Assembly (NCBI GenBank): GCA_964398215.1
Contig: CAYNNP010000195.1
Span: 1-12,704, forward strand
Direction of reading: 5' to 3'
From: CAYNNP01 sp964398215
Lineage (GTDB): Bacteria; Planctomycetota; Planctomycetia; Pirellulales; Pirellulaceae
DNA: 12,704 bases
The notes under the pieces are model-generated. The model worked only from the letters and a program-made list of their open reading frames with translations. It did not search any database and had not been told where the DNA came from. Below are positions 1 to 7,677 of the stretch, piece by piece. Each line of letters starts with the position of its first letter. The first letter of the stretch is position 1. The position numbers and the translations under genes are program-made.

Positions 1-37
1 TCAAGACTTTTGGCGATGCAGCAGGTGCACTCATGAT

Positions 38-122
38 TCAGAAACCTTTGAGCCGCAGGGCGATAGCCCCGGTTTGGAGCACAACCAGACCGTCAATAAC
101 CGGGGCTATCGCCCATCGGCTC
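38..122. repeat. REP-like palindromic repeat, complete copy
   Basis: A long imperfect inverted repeat. The left arm (50-74) and right arm (98-122) are each 25 nt and pair at 23 of 25 positions, around a 23-nt loop (75-97). The core of the left arm is GGGCGATAGCCCCGGTT and of the right arm AACCGGGGCTATCGCCC. A 12-nt leader (38-49, TCAGAAACCTTT) precedes the stem. Leader, left arm and the first 6 nt of the loop recur at 12662-12704 with one mismatch in 43, so this is a dispersed repeat and not a one-off hairpin. It lies in non-coding sequence. The structure resembles REP/BIME-type elements of other bacteria. It could also fold in RNA and act as a 3'-end stabiliser or terminator. No transposase is adjacent. 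Confidence 0.85.
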
Positions 123-297
123 ACAGAAATATGCCGCGCTAATAAATCACAAGCCCTCAAAACTTTCGGCAAACCACATAACGCACTACCATAACTTTCT
201 TGTGGTTTAACGAATAAGAGTTGTGTCGGGCTCCGGCATAAAAACTGAACCCCGAATTTTATGTTATGAAGCGTTCGAAATGGCTTGGCGGTTTCGT
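123..297. other. Intergenic region downstream of the epimerase gene, with two short inverted repeats
   Basis: No gene is visible in this 175-nt stretch. It contains AAACCACA (171-178) and TGTGGTTT (201-208), a perfect 8-nt inverted repeat with a 22-nt spacer. It also contains CATAAAA (237-243) and TTTTATG (257-263), a perfect 7-nt inverted repeat with a 13-nt spacer. The second pair lies 35 nt beyond the stop of the leftward epimerase gene and, read on the minus strand, carries five Ts in its descending arm. It could therefore be a weak terminator, although the stem is all A/T except for one C/G pair. Confidence 0.3.
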
Positions 298-1353
298 TTA
301 AACCGCAGAGTGCTTTTTCTCTTCAGCTTGAATCATTTGCTGAAGGATATCCTTTAGCGAGACTCGGATGTCCCAATCGGGATAGTCGCGACGCAGTTTG
401 CTGAGGTCACTGATGTAACAGATATGATCGCCTTTGCGATTTTCGTCACCCAGAGAATACTTGACACGATGACCACCGATTTCTTCGATCATGGTGATGC
501 ATTCTAGTACGCTTGCTGCGTTGTCTCGTCCGCCACCAATGTTGTAAACCTCGCCTGGACGCGGGTTCTTTGAAAATGCCTCAAACGCTTTGACAACATC
601 ACTGCATTCGATTTGGTCGCGAACCTGTTTGCCTTTGTATCCATAGATCGTGTACGGCTTGCCGGTTACAGCAACATGAACCAGATAGCTTAGGAATCCA
701 TGAAGCTCCACGCCACTATGGCTGGCGCCGGTCAAACAACCGCCGCGGAAGATACCAGTCTTTAGGTCAAAGTACTTGCCGTACTCTTGAGCCAAAACGT
801 CGGCAGCTGTTTTCGATGCGCCGAACAGGGAATGCATCGTTTGATCGATTCGGCAAGATTCATCGATCCCGTTGTAATCTTCCTTGCGTGAGTACTCCCA
901 GCGCGTGTCCAATTCTTCTAGCGGAAGTTCATTGGGCGCGTCACCGTAAACCTTGTTGGTGCTCATGTGGCAGAAAACTGAATCGGGTGCATGCTGTCGC
1001 ATCCCTTCCAACAAATTCAATGTACCGTTTGCATTGACTTCAAAATCCAAAAACGGGATCGCAGCAGCCTTGTCGTGCGAAGGCTGTGCGGCGCAGTGAA
1101 TCGTAAGATCCGGTTTCTCGTTCTTGTACAAATCGAGCACGCCATCACGATCGCGAATGTCCAAGCCAACGGTGCGAAAGTTGCTGGTTTCTTGTTCTAG
1201 TCGCTCTTGGTTCCAACGTGTGCTGCCATCTGGCCCAAAGAACGTGGCGCGCATGTCGTTGTCGATCCCAATGACTTCGTCGCCCAGCGCGTCCCAGTGC
1301 CGCACCGCTGCGGAGCCAATCAAACCACTTGAACCGGTAACAATAACTTTCAT
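298..1353 (-). CDS. NAD-dependent epimerase/dehydratase, CDP-paratose 2-epimerase-like (SDR family)
   Basis: A 351-residue extended short-chain dehydrogenase/reductase. The N-terminal Rossmann motif is TGSSGLIGS (residues 6-14), and the acidic residue binding the NAD ribose is likely D31 (GIDND). The substrate region has STNKVYGD (131-138) and DESCRID (164-170), the layout of CDP-paratose/tyvelose 2-epimerases (RfbE type) that change a nucleotide-sugar for surface polysaccharide. The usual YxxxK catalytic pair reads F177-GAS-K181, so the Tyr is Phe. GYKGKQVRDQI (238-248) and the NIGGGR motif (271-276) complete the fold. The start was placed at the ATG at 1351-1353 because the family begins with MKVIVTGSSG; the frame stays open upstream to 1458, but that stretch (starting MPSCRTV) does not look like protein of this family. 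The gene lies 156 nt downstream of the pseudokinase gene on the same strand. The exact substrate cannot be read from the sequence. Confidence 0.88.
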   Translation of the reverse strand: MKVIVTGSSGLIGSAAVRHWDALGDEVIGIDNDMRATFFGPDGSTRWNQERLEQETSNFRTVGLDIRDRDGVLDLYKNEKPDLTIHCAAQPSHDKAAAIPFLDFEVNANGTLNLLEGMRQHAPDSVFCHMSTNKVYGDAPNELPLEELDTRWEYSRKEDYNGIDESCRIDQTMHSLFGASKTAADVLAQEYGKYFDLKTGIFRGGCLTGASHSGVELHGFLSYLVHVAVTGKPYTIYGYKGKQVRDQIECSDVVKAFEAFSKNPRPGEVYNIGGGRDNAASVLECITMIEEIGGHRVKYSLGDENRKGDHICYISDLSKLRRDYPDWDIRVSLKDILQQMIQAEEKKHSAV

Positions 1354-1430
1354 CGAACACTCGGAAAGAACAGAGTTTTTATACGTTTGAGTATCCCAGG
1401 CTAATTGAACCCAAGCAGGATCCGAATGCA

Positions 1431-1449
1431 TGCCGCAAACCGTGCGGCA
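1431..1449 (-). terminator. Small perfect hairpin between the pseudokinase and epimerase genes
   Basis: TGCCGCA (1431-1437) and TGCGGCA (1443-1449) form a perfect 7-bp GC-rich stem around a 5-nt loop. It sits in the 156-nt gap between the stop of the pseudokinase gene and the start of the epimerase gene, about 60 nt beyond that stop. No T-run follows on the minus strand, so a classic intrinsic terminator is not shown. It could be an attenuator, a processing site or chance. Confidence 0.25.
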
Positions 1450-1509
1450 GGAAGGCACTTTCTCCGCCGTAATCTTCCGATTCTGCGGATTGCAATGACC
1501 AAGCCGGGT

Positions 1510-4500
1510 CTATTCGGCGAGCTTGAATTCGGTCGGAAGCTCCTTGCCGGCTGCTCCCCCACGAGTAGTCACTTGGATTTCGGTTTCGCCAGAGGCGGTT
1601 TTGCCAATGATCCATATTAGCACTTGGCGTGGGTCATTGGAGCCGGTGGCTTCAGGATCAGGATTCACCGCTCGGACAACATCAGTCAGTACCTGCCGGA
1701 TCGGGATGCCTGACTTCTTGAAATCAACGATCGATTGATTTTGTGTGATACCGTCTTTCCGCATTTCACTTAGCACCAAGCGGATCGGCGGCGATTTTGT
1801 ATTGGCAGGCAACCCATTTTTCAGCTCATCCGAGATCAAAGCGATCGTATCTTCTAGGGTCTCCTTGCCAAATTCGATGGAAATCTTTTGATTCAAAATC
1901 TGTTCTATCGTCAACGGTTTGGATGCGCCCGCAGAACTCGTGACCGCACCTCCCGCGCCAGGCTTGGTGTTCATCGCCAGCAAGGTCCCCAAGGATATCT
2001 GTGTGGCAGCGTTACCGGGAACGTATGCGTTTGCAATCACAGCATCACTGGTTGCGCCAAACCGAGTATGGTTGATCAGAAAACGAAACATGCTAGGCAA
2101 ACGACCGGCCAAGAGTTTCCATGATGGATCTGGCGAATAGTCGGCATTGAACAGTTCAGCCCAACTTGGCCAAGCCTGAATGCTCTGGCGCAACGTGTTC
2201 AACAATTGAGGAACCGTAATGTTCCCGCTGGGGATGGCTCGCATCTCCGCGTAAACCAAATCGTCTGCCGATTCTGCTGACAACATGATTGCTGCCACGC
2301 TACCCTGCAACGTCTGTTTGAGCGGTGCCTCCAGTTCGGGAGCTCCTTTCAGCAACAAGTTCCTTGCGTCCGCGAACAAGAAGTTTGGCAACGCCAAGAC
2401 AACCAAGTCTGAACTGGTGCTGGATTCCTTCCACAGGTTTTCTGCAAATCGCGGCAGTGGAATTGGACCGCCTTCGTTGACAGCAACTTCCGTGATCAGC
2501 TTCACCGAACCAACTGCAAAACTCTTGACGCTCGCCGTGCTTGGTAGCTTGCCCTTGTCCGAATCACCTAGGTAAAAAACGTCGGCATCCGGATCATCGC
2601 TGGCATAAATTGTTGCACCGTCTTTGGTCAAGAACGACCGCGAGTTCCATTTTTTGGCTAGCGTTTCCAAAGGCATCGGCTCTGTCAGATCAATCACAAG
2701 CGAAGTCGTGGGAGTTCCCGATGAACCTGTATGAAACGCGATGGTGCAACGCTCAATCGACTCAAGTGGCACTTTGGCTCGTGATATTGCCAACTGGATC
2801 AGTGCTGTGATTTCAGGAGAAAGCGCACTGACGAGCCGTTGGTTGTTTGGGTCCGAACTCAGATCGGCTAGTCGCGTCGAAACGATCATCCCTGGACCTG
2901 GCGGCAGTAACTTCAAAGAAACCGGTGGCGTTTCGGCTGCGAACGGCGGAACCCAGAGTGCCGTTTCGTCAGCGACCAACTGGTAACCTTTTGGTGCGTC
3001 AGATTGATCAATGGACTCTGTGCCACTGGTCTTTTTCGGCTTCTTGTTTCGGACAGGCGGGATTACAGCGGTAAGGTCCGGACGTATCCGCGGTTTCTTT
3101 TCTTCGGTGGGATCGCGAAAACCTTGAACGATCAGAGCGATGATCAACATCAAAATTGGGACACAAAGTGCACCCAAGACCAACGGAGCGTAACTTTTCT
3201 TTCGGCGCCTGCGCCGCTTTGTTTTTGATTCCGGCTTGGGGGCGTCGCTCGGCTGGTCAACGGCCGGGGTCTCTGGCGGCGCTACCGGAGGTTTTGGGGG
3301 CGCATCGACGTCTTGCTTTGGCGTCGTTACTGGTGGCGAGGTGTCAGCAATCGGTTGGGGAGTTTCANNNNNNNNNNNNNNNNNNNNNNNNNNNNNNNNN
3401 NNNNNNNNNNNNNNNNNNNNNNNNNNNNNNNNNNNNNNNNNNNNNNNNNNNNNNNNNNNNNNNNNNNTCTTGCTAGACGAAGTTTTCTTGCGACCGGAAC
3501 TGAGCGGAGTAGAAACTTTTGAGGTACTGGCGGCTTGTGAGTCAACGATATTCACGACCGCACTGAGCGCGCCTGAGAGTTGGCCAACATCCGCGAATCG
3601 CGCCGCCGGGCTCTTGGCCATAGCGTAAGCAATGACTCTCAGAATTGGGTCGCCTGCTTCACCTTGCTCAATCGCGGCTGCAAGCTCTTGTGGGACTTCG
3701 GACACGTGAGCTGAAATTTGTTGATCGATTGTTGGTCCATCGAATGGCATGCGGCCAACAACCATCCGAAATACCAAACATCCCAGCGCATAAACATCCG
3801 TTGAAGCGGTGCAAGCGGTGTTAGGGTTGGCAAACTCAGGCGCTGCGTACCAGCCTGGTGTTTCTTTTACATCAAGCCATGCCGCCGACTGATCTTGCCT
3901 CGGTACGGCTGGTGGTTGCGAAGGGTCTCGCAGCAAGATCGTTTTGCCCGCTTTGGTAATCCATATTCGGTCGGCTCGCACGCTACCATGGACTAGGTTC
4001 ATGGAGTGCATTGCCAGCAGCGCGGCGGCGACTTCATTTGCGATCGTGAGTGCTTGCCGCCGATCAACTTTCTTTTTCTTGCTGGTCAGTTCGCTGAGGC
4101 AGTTGCCAGCTGGCAGTGGCGAAAACAATTCGATTCCCGCTGCACGAGAACCAGTAACCTGAAAACCCTGAAGCGAGTCTGCGCTGACGGCGCAGTGAGA
4201 TTGCAACAAAGAAAATTGTGCGGCGGTGACTTGGTTTGCTGCAGCGCGGATCAGGTACCCGCGCTCGCGGTCTTGGATTTTTTGGGCAGGCATCCAGTAG
4301 CTTAAAGGGACCGCGACCTGACCTGATGTCTGAATAAAGTCACCGTGCCGAATATCAGCGGCACCCGGAGTGAGTACATATTCAGACTGAAACTCCGTCA
4401 AGAAATCACGCTCTACCAACCATTGGGCAAGTTGGGATGCGTCCGACGCTGGGGAGCCAGTCTCGTTGGCATACTCGTTTGCCAATTGTTTACAGTCGGC

Positions 4501-4560
4501 TGCCTGGGCGGCGCCGCTCTGTACAAGTCTGGTCCAGAATTCACTTAGGCCGATTGACAT
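1510..4560 (-). CDS. Membrane-anchored Ser/Thr-kinase-like protein, predicted pseudokinase (contains a 100-N gap)
   Basis: About 1,016 residues if the gap length is right. Residues 1-65 (MSIGLSEFWTRLVQSG... onward) match the N-terminal module common on planctomycete kinases. Residues about 70-340 follow the kinase fold: the C-lobe is clear, with AAPEF (239-243, APE motif) and DVYALGCLVFRM (255-266). Key catalytic residues are missing: no glycine loop is seen, the HRD segment reads H191-G-S, the lysine and asparagine of the catalytic loop are replaced, and DFG reads D212-P-S. Catalysis is therefore unlikely. A Ser/Lys- then Pro/Thr-rich linker (about 340-448) holds the gap. A basic stretch (KRRRRRKK, 448-455) precedes one membrane helix (about 457-479), placing the kinase part inside and residues 480-1016 outside. 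The end (about 889-985, ISIEFGKETLEDTIALI...) resembles the short beta-alpha domains of STN/secretin type often found in planctomycetes. The ATG at 4558-4560 fits the N-terminal module. Function is unknown; a scaffold or sensor role is an inference. Confidence 0.88.
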   Translation of the reverse strand: MSIGLSEFWTRLVQSGAAQAADCKQLANEYANETGSPASDASQLAQWLVERDFLTEFQSEYVLTPGAADIRHGDFIQTSGQVAVPLSYWMPAQKIQDRERGYLIRAAANQVTAAQFSLLQSHCAVSADSLQGFQVTGSRAAGIELFSPLPAGNCLSELTSKKKKVDRRQALTIANEVAAALLAMHSMNLVHGSVRADRIWITKAGKTILLRDPSQPPAVPRQDQSAAWLDVKETPGWYAAPEFANPNTACTASTDVYALGCLVFRMVVGRMPFDGPTIDQQISAHVSEVPQELAAAIEQGEAGDPILRVIAYAMAKSPAARFADVGQLSGALSAVVNIVDSQAASTSKVSTPLSSGRKKTSSSKXXXXXXXXXXXXXXXXXXXXXXXXXXXXXXXXXXETPQPIADTSPPVTTPKQDVDAPPKPPVAPPETPAVDQPSDAPKPESKTKRRRRRKKSYAPLVLGALCVPILMLIIALIVQGFRDPTEEKKPRIRPDLTAVIPPVRNKKPKKTSGTESIDQSDAPKGYQLVADETALWVPPFAAETPPVSLKLLPPGPGMIVSTRLADLSSDPNNQRLVSALSPEITALIQLAISRAKVPLESIERCTIAFHTGSSGTPTTSLVIDLTEPMPLETLAKKWNSRSFLTKDGATIYASDDPDADVFYLGDSDKGKLPSTASVKSFAVGSVKLITEVAVNEGGPIPLPRFAENLWKESSTSSDLVVLALPNFLFADARNLLLKGAPELEAPLKQTLQGSVAAIMLSAESADDLVYAEMRAIPSGNITVPQLLNTLRQSIQAWPSWAELFNADYSPDPSWKLLAGRLPSMFRFLINHTRFGATSDAVIANAYVPGNAATQISLGTLLAMNTKPGAGGAVTSSAGASKPLTIEQILNQKISIEFGKETLEDTIALISDELKNGLPANTKSPPIRLVLSEMRKDGITQNQSIVDFKKSGIPIRQVLTDVVRAVNPDPEATGSNDPRQVLIWIIGKTASGETEIQVTTRGGAAGKELPTEFKLAE
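3368..3467. other. Assembly gap (100 Ns) inside the pseudokinase gene
   Basis: Exactly 100 consecutive Ns, a common placeholder for a gap of unknown length. It falls in the low-complexity linker between the kinase-like domain (ending SGRKKTSSSK) and the Pro-rich segment before the membrane helix. The two flanks stay in one frame across 100 nt, so one gene is likely, but the linker length is not known. Confidence 0.97.
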
Positions 4561-4861
4561 TGAACCCTAGGAATCCGGGGCGGTGAAAAATACGGGGAAA
4601 CCATTTACACACAGCATAATCGATATGCCAGTTATCTCCATCTCGGCAATTCAAGTTTCGAGATCCACCAAGGGCACCTTGAACCCCGATAACGTGGCCA
4701 ATTCCATGATTCGTTGATTGTTAATCCCACTTGGTTGTCATTTTCGAGAGTCGTGTAGAAGTCCCCGGAAAGCAAAGCTAGACTTATCCGTCAAAATCCC
4801 ACTGTGGTAGTGAAACAACACGTCTTTCGCATCCTAGCACTGCACACCCGAGTCCAGCAAG
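4561..4861. promoter_or_regulatory. Divergent intergenic region between the pseudokinase gene and glgA
   Basis: 301 nt between two genes that start in opposite directions, so it must hold promoters for both. No convincing -35/-10 pair was found on either strand by eye. The best scrap is TTGTCA at about 4735 on the plus strand, with no good -10 at the right distance. A short palindrome, CACT-GTGGT-AGTG, lies near 4800-4812. No open frame of note and no RNA gene is visible. Confidence 0.4.
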
Positions 4862-6364
4862 TTGAACATCGTCTTTCTGACCACCGAGGCGGTACCGTAT
4901 GCAAAAACGGGCGGGCTGGCGGATGTATGTGGAGCGCTGCCCGCCAAAATCGAATCTCTCGGGCATCAATGTGCGGTGATCATGCCCGCATTCAGTTGCA
5001 TCCACAACGCGGGACTTTCGATTGAAACAACCGACATCAGTTTTGCGATACCGATTGGTGACAAGCTTGTCGGTGCACGTCTTTTAAAAGGCAAGCTGCC
5101 TGAAAGCAACGTTACGGTCTGGTTCATCGATCAACCTCAATACTTTGCTCGTGAATCTCTGTATGGCGATGGCGGCGGTGATTATCCAGACAATGCGGAA
5201 AGATTCGCATTCTTTGCTCGCGCTGCGATGCATGTAATCGAACGCATCTCAATGGCAGTCGACATTGTGCACTGCAACGATTGGCAATCCGCACTCGTGC
5301 CAGCGCTGATGCGTGCAGAACCGACCAAGCACGACTGGATCTCACGTGCTGCGAGCGTCCTGACGATTCACAATCTAGCCTATCAAGGAAGATTTCCATC
5401 CGAAGACTTCAAGTGGATGGGGCTGGACTGGGACCACTTCAAGCCCGAGTCGTTTGAGTTCTATGGGTATCTGAATTATCTAAAAACCGGAATCATCACG
5501 GCCGACATGGTCACGACGGTCAGTCCGCGATACGCACAAGAAATTCGTACTCCTGAACACGGATGCGAGTTGGATACTGTTCTGTCCGCGCGTGGACAGC
5601 ATGTTGTTGGCATTATCAACGGTATTGATCCGCAAGTCTGGGATCCGGCAAGCGATCCTATGCTGCCCAAGAATTACAGCGTTGACGACTGGAAAGCCGG
5701 CAAGCTGGAAAACAAGAAGGCGCTTTTAAGCGAATTCGGTGTTGTGGGCGACGACGCGGTGCCACTGATTGGATTGGTAGGGCGGTTGGCGGAACAAAAA
5801 GGATGGGATTTGATTTTGCCAGTTCTGGAAAGGCATCTTGAACAAAAGCGGCCAACCCAATGGGTTGTGCTTGGCAGCGGCGATCGGAATTATGAACGTG
5901 AGTTGGAAAGACTTGCGAATGCCTTTCCAAATCGCTTTGCACTGTATGTTGGCTTTAGTGACAAACTCGCGCATCAAATCGAAGCAGCGTCGGATGTTTT
6001 TGTCATGCCCAGTCGATACGAACCGTGTGGGCTTAATCAACTGTACAGCTTGCGATATGGAACCGTTCCTGTCGTCGCTGACACTGGTGGCCTCGCGAAT
6101 ACGGTGATCGATTGTTCCGAATCAACTCTTAGCGATAAAACAGCAACCGGGTTTCTGATGAAGGGCCGATCCGTAGACGCTTTGGATGCTGCGATCGGCC
6201 GCGCTCTGGAAATTCGCTACCACGATCCTGATCATTGGCAGCAGCTTGTATGCACCGGCATGCATCAAGATTGGTCATGGAGGAAAAGTGCGATCCAGTA
6301 CTCTCAGCTTTACGAGAAAACGCTTTCCCTTAATGAAGCGAATCGAAAAACCACGCGCAAATAA
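4862..6364 (+). CDS. glgA: Glycogen synthase (ADP/UDP-glucose:alpha-1,4-glucan glucosyltransferase, GT5)
   Basis: A 500-residue cytoplasmic enzyme that adds glucose from a nucleotide-glucose to the non-reducing end of alpha-1,4-glucan. The N-terminal Rossmann half opens MNIVFLTTEAVPYAKTGGLA, with the KTGGL signature (15-19) that contacts ADP-glucose. HCNDWQS (137-143) and LTIHNLAYQGRFP (167-179) are typical of bacterial GlgA. The C-terminal half has LIGLVGRLAEQKG (302-314) and PSRYEPCGLNQLYSLRYG (383-400), which holds the conserved glutamate E387, followed by DTGGL (407-411). The length is near the family norm of about 480-500. The start is a TTG at 4862: an in-frame TAG at 4835-4837 leaves only eight codons above it, none a start, and the family sequence begins here. 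Only a weak GAG (4850-4852) serves as a ribosome-binding site. galT and a GH57 gene follow on the same strand. ADP-glucose is the likely donor from the family. Confidence 0.95.
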   Translation: MNIVFLTTEAVPYAKTGGLADVCGALPAKIESLGHQCAVIMPAFSCIHNAGLSIETTDISFAIPIGDKLVGARLLKGKLPESNVTVWFIDQPQYFARESLYGDGGGDYPDNAERFAFFARAAMHVIERISMAVDIVHCNDWQSALVPALMRAEPTKHDWISRAASVLTIHNLAYQGRFPSEDFKWMGLDWDHFKPESFEFYGYLNYLKTGIITADMVTTVSPRYAQEIRTPEHGCELDTVLSARGQHVVGIINGIDPQVWDPASDPMLPKNYSVDDWKAGKLENKKALLSEFGVVGDDAVPLIGLVGRLAEQKGWDLILPVLERHLEQKRPTQWVVLGSGDRNYERELERLANAFPNRFALYVGFSDKLAHQIEAASDVFVMPSRYEPCGLNQLYSLRYGTVPVVADTGGLANTVIDCSESTLSDKTATGFLMKGRSVDALDAAIGRALEIRYHDPDHWQQLVCTGMHQDWSWRKSAIQYSQLYEKTLSLNEANRKTTRK

Positions 6365-6489
6365 AACGAAACGGCGTTAAAACTAGAGCCTCGCCAGGAC
6401 GGTAGAACGACATCTTGTGAGCAATCGTTAGTTGTAGAACTGCCGTGCCGTCATCAGCAATAACGTCGGATGCCTCGGAGCTAACCTTC

Positions 6490-7677
6490 ATGCTTGACGC
6501 TACGAAATCGAATCGCATTGAAACCGAATTGGTGACTGGAAACTCACATCATGCTGAGACAAACGTCAAAGTACATCGTCGGATGGATGTGCTGACCGGC
6601 AAAGCGATTTTGTTTGCTCCATCGCGCGGTGATCGACCGAATCAATTTACGGAATCCTGTCGCCCAAACGAAGTACCGCCCGATACTGCTTGCCCATTTT
6701 GCCGTGGCGCCGAGAGTCAAACTCCGAAAACTGTTTGGGCTGGCAAGGTCTCCTCTTCAGCGACTCGAGGCGAATTGGATTTCGAAACAGCGCAAGGCGA
6801 GTTGGCGAATTCGATTCCCGACTGGTTGGTTCGCGTTGTCCCAAACAAATATCCTGCCGTGAATTTGGGCGAAACGACTAACAATCACAGCAAGAAAAAC
6901 TGCAAGTCTGATTCTCTTTTTCAATCTGCGGAAGCTTTTGGTGCGCATGAAGTGGTGATCGAATCGCCTCGGCATGTTTCCGAGTCAAAACAACTGGACT
7001 TGGCCGAAGCGACACTTACCTACCATGCATTTCGGGATCGAATCGCCAATTGGTATGACCATCCGCAAATCAAATACATCAGTGCATTCAAAAACTCGGG
7101 TGCCGCAGCGGGCGCGTCGTTGGTTCACACCCACAGCCAGTTGATCGCGACGGATTTTTTGCCACCAGGAGTTGCCAACCAAATCGAACGCATGAATCAC
7201 CATCGTGCGAAAACGGGTTGCTGTTTGCATTGTGACCTGCTTCGAGCCGAATTGGCTGAATCGACCAGAATAGTTGCAAAAACCGAACACTTGGTTGCCT
7301 ATTGTCCCTTCGCGTGCAGCAGTCCGTTGATGATTCGCATCGTACCAATTGCTCATCAAAGTCGATTTAGCGAAGCAAGCAACAAAACGGTCGAGGAATT
7401 GGCGCGTCTGGTGTCTCGCATTAGTTGCTGGATTGACCAACTGTGTCCAGGCACCGCACACAATGTCTTGCTTCATACGCAGCCGCCCGCAGCGGAAGGT
7501 AGCGAGGACTCATTTCACTGGAATCTGGAATTCGTACCCCGTCTGACAAGTTTGGCGGGTTTTGAGTTCAGTAGCGATTGCGTTATCAATCCGCTGCTGC
7601 CAGAAAAGGCCGCGAAGCTTTATCGGGGATGCAGCGACGCGGAATCACCGCGCAAAGTGGTTTCACCAATCCGATAA
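6490..7677 (+). CDS. galT: Galactose-1-phosphate uridylyltransferase family protein (GalT-like, HIT superfamily)
   Basis: 395 residues. Family members move a nucleotidyl group between a hexose-1-phosphate and a nucleotide-sugar through a nucleotidyl-histidine. The N-terminal part has DVLTGKAILFAPSRGDRPNQF (33-53), then C68-PF-C71, matching the metal-binding CxxC. GAHEVVIESPRH (151-162) and H213-T-H215-SQ carry the nucleophilic histidine (H215 by alignment to HPHGQ/HxHxQ). The second half has CCLHC (244-248), MIRIVPIAHQSRF (281-293) and FHWNLEFVPR (342-351). That last motif is usually HWH, and the second His is Asn345 here. The ATG at 6490 was preferred because GGAG (6477-6480) lies 9 nt upstream; a GTG at 6445 would add 15 residues without such a site. 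The gene ends with tandem stops TAA TGA. Lying between glgA and a GH57 gene, it may act on ADP- or UDP-glucose in glucan metabolism and not in galactose use. The family is sure; the substrate is not. Confidence 0.87.
   Translation: MLDATKSNRIETELVTGNSHHAETNVKVHRRMDVLTGKAILFAPSRGDRPNQFTESCRPNEVPPDTACPFCRGAESQTPKTVWAGKVSSSATRGELDFETAQGELANSIPDWLVRVVPNKYPAVNLGETTNNHSKKNCKSDSLFQSAEAFGAHEVVIESPRHVSESKQLDLAEATLTYHAFRDRIANWYDHPQIKYISAFKNSGAAAGASLVHTHSQLIATDFLPPGVANQIERMNHHRAKTGCCLHCDLLRAELAESTRIVAKTEHLVAYCPFACSSPLMIRIVPIAHQSRFSEASNKTVEELARLVSRISCWIDQLCPGTAHNVLLHTQPPAAEGSEDSFHWNLEFVPRLTSLAGFEFSSDCVINPLLPEKAAKLYRGCSDAESPRKVVSPIR

Noticed and set aside
1..36. Possible C-terminal end of an upstream gene (11 codons ending TGA at 34-36)
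   Set aside because: Too short to support. A stop directly before the repeat fits the pattern at the other end of the window, but it may be chance.
41..180. Open reading through the repeat (peptide with SRRAIAPV) as a small gene
   Set aside because: The frame has no good start of its own and is dictated by the palindrome.
1354..1458. N-terminal 35-residue extension of the epimerase (frame open to 1458)
   Set aside because: The extra residues do not resemble the family, which starts at the Rossmann strand MKVIVTG. The stretch also carries the small hairpin at 1431-1449.
4800..4812. Short palindrome CACT-GTGGT-AGTG upstream of glgA as an operator
   Set aside because: Four-base arms are expected often by chance, and no second copy was seen.
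6445..6489. Longer GalT starting at GTG 6445
   Set aside because: No ribosome-binding site precedes it, while GGAG lies 9 nt before the ATG at 6490.
6985..7476. 163-codon open frame on the minus strand
   Set aside because: It lies wholly inside galT on the opposite strand, and its translation shows no recognisable domain. It is a shadow of the coding strand.
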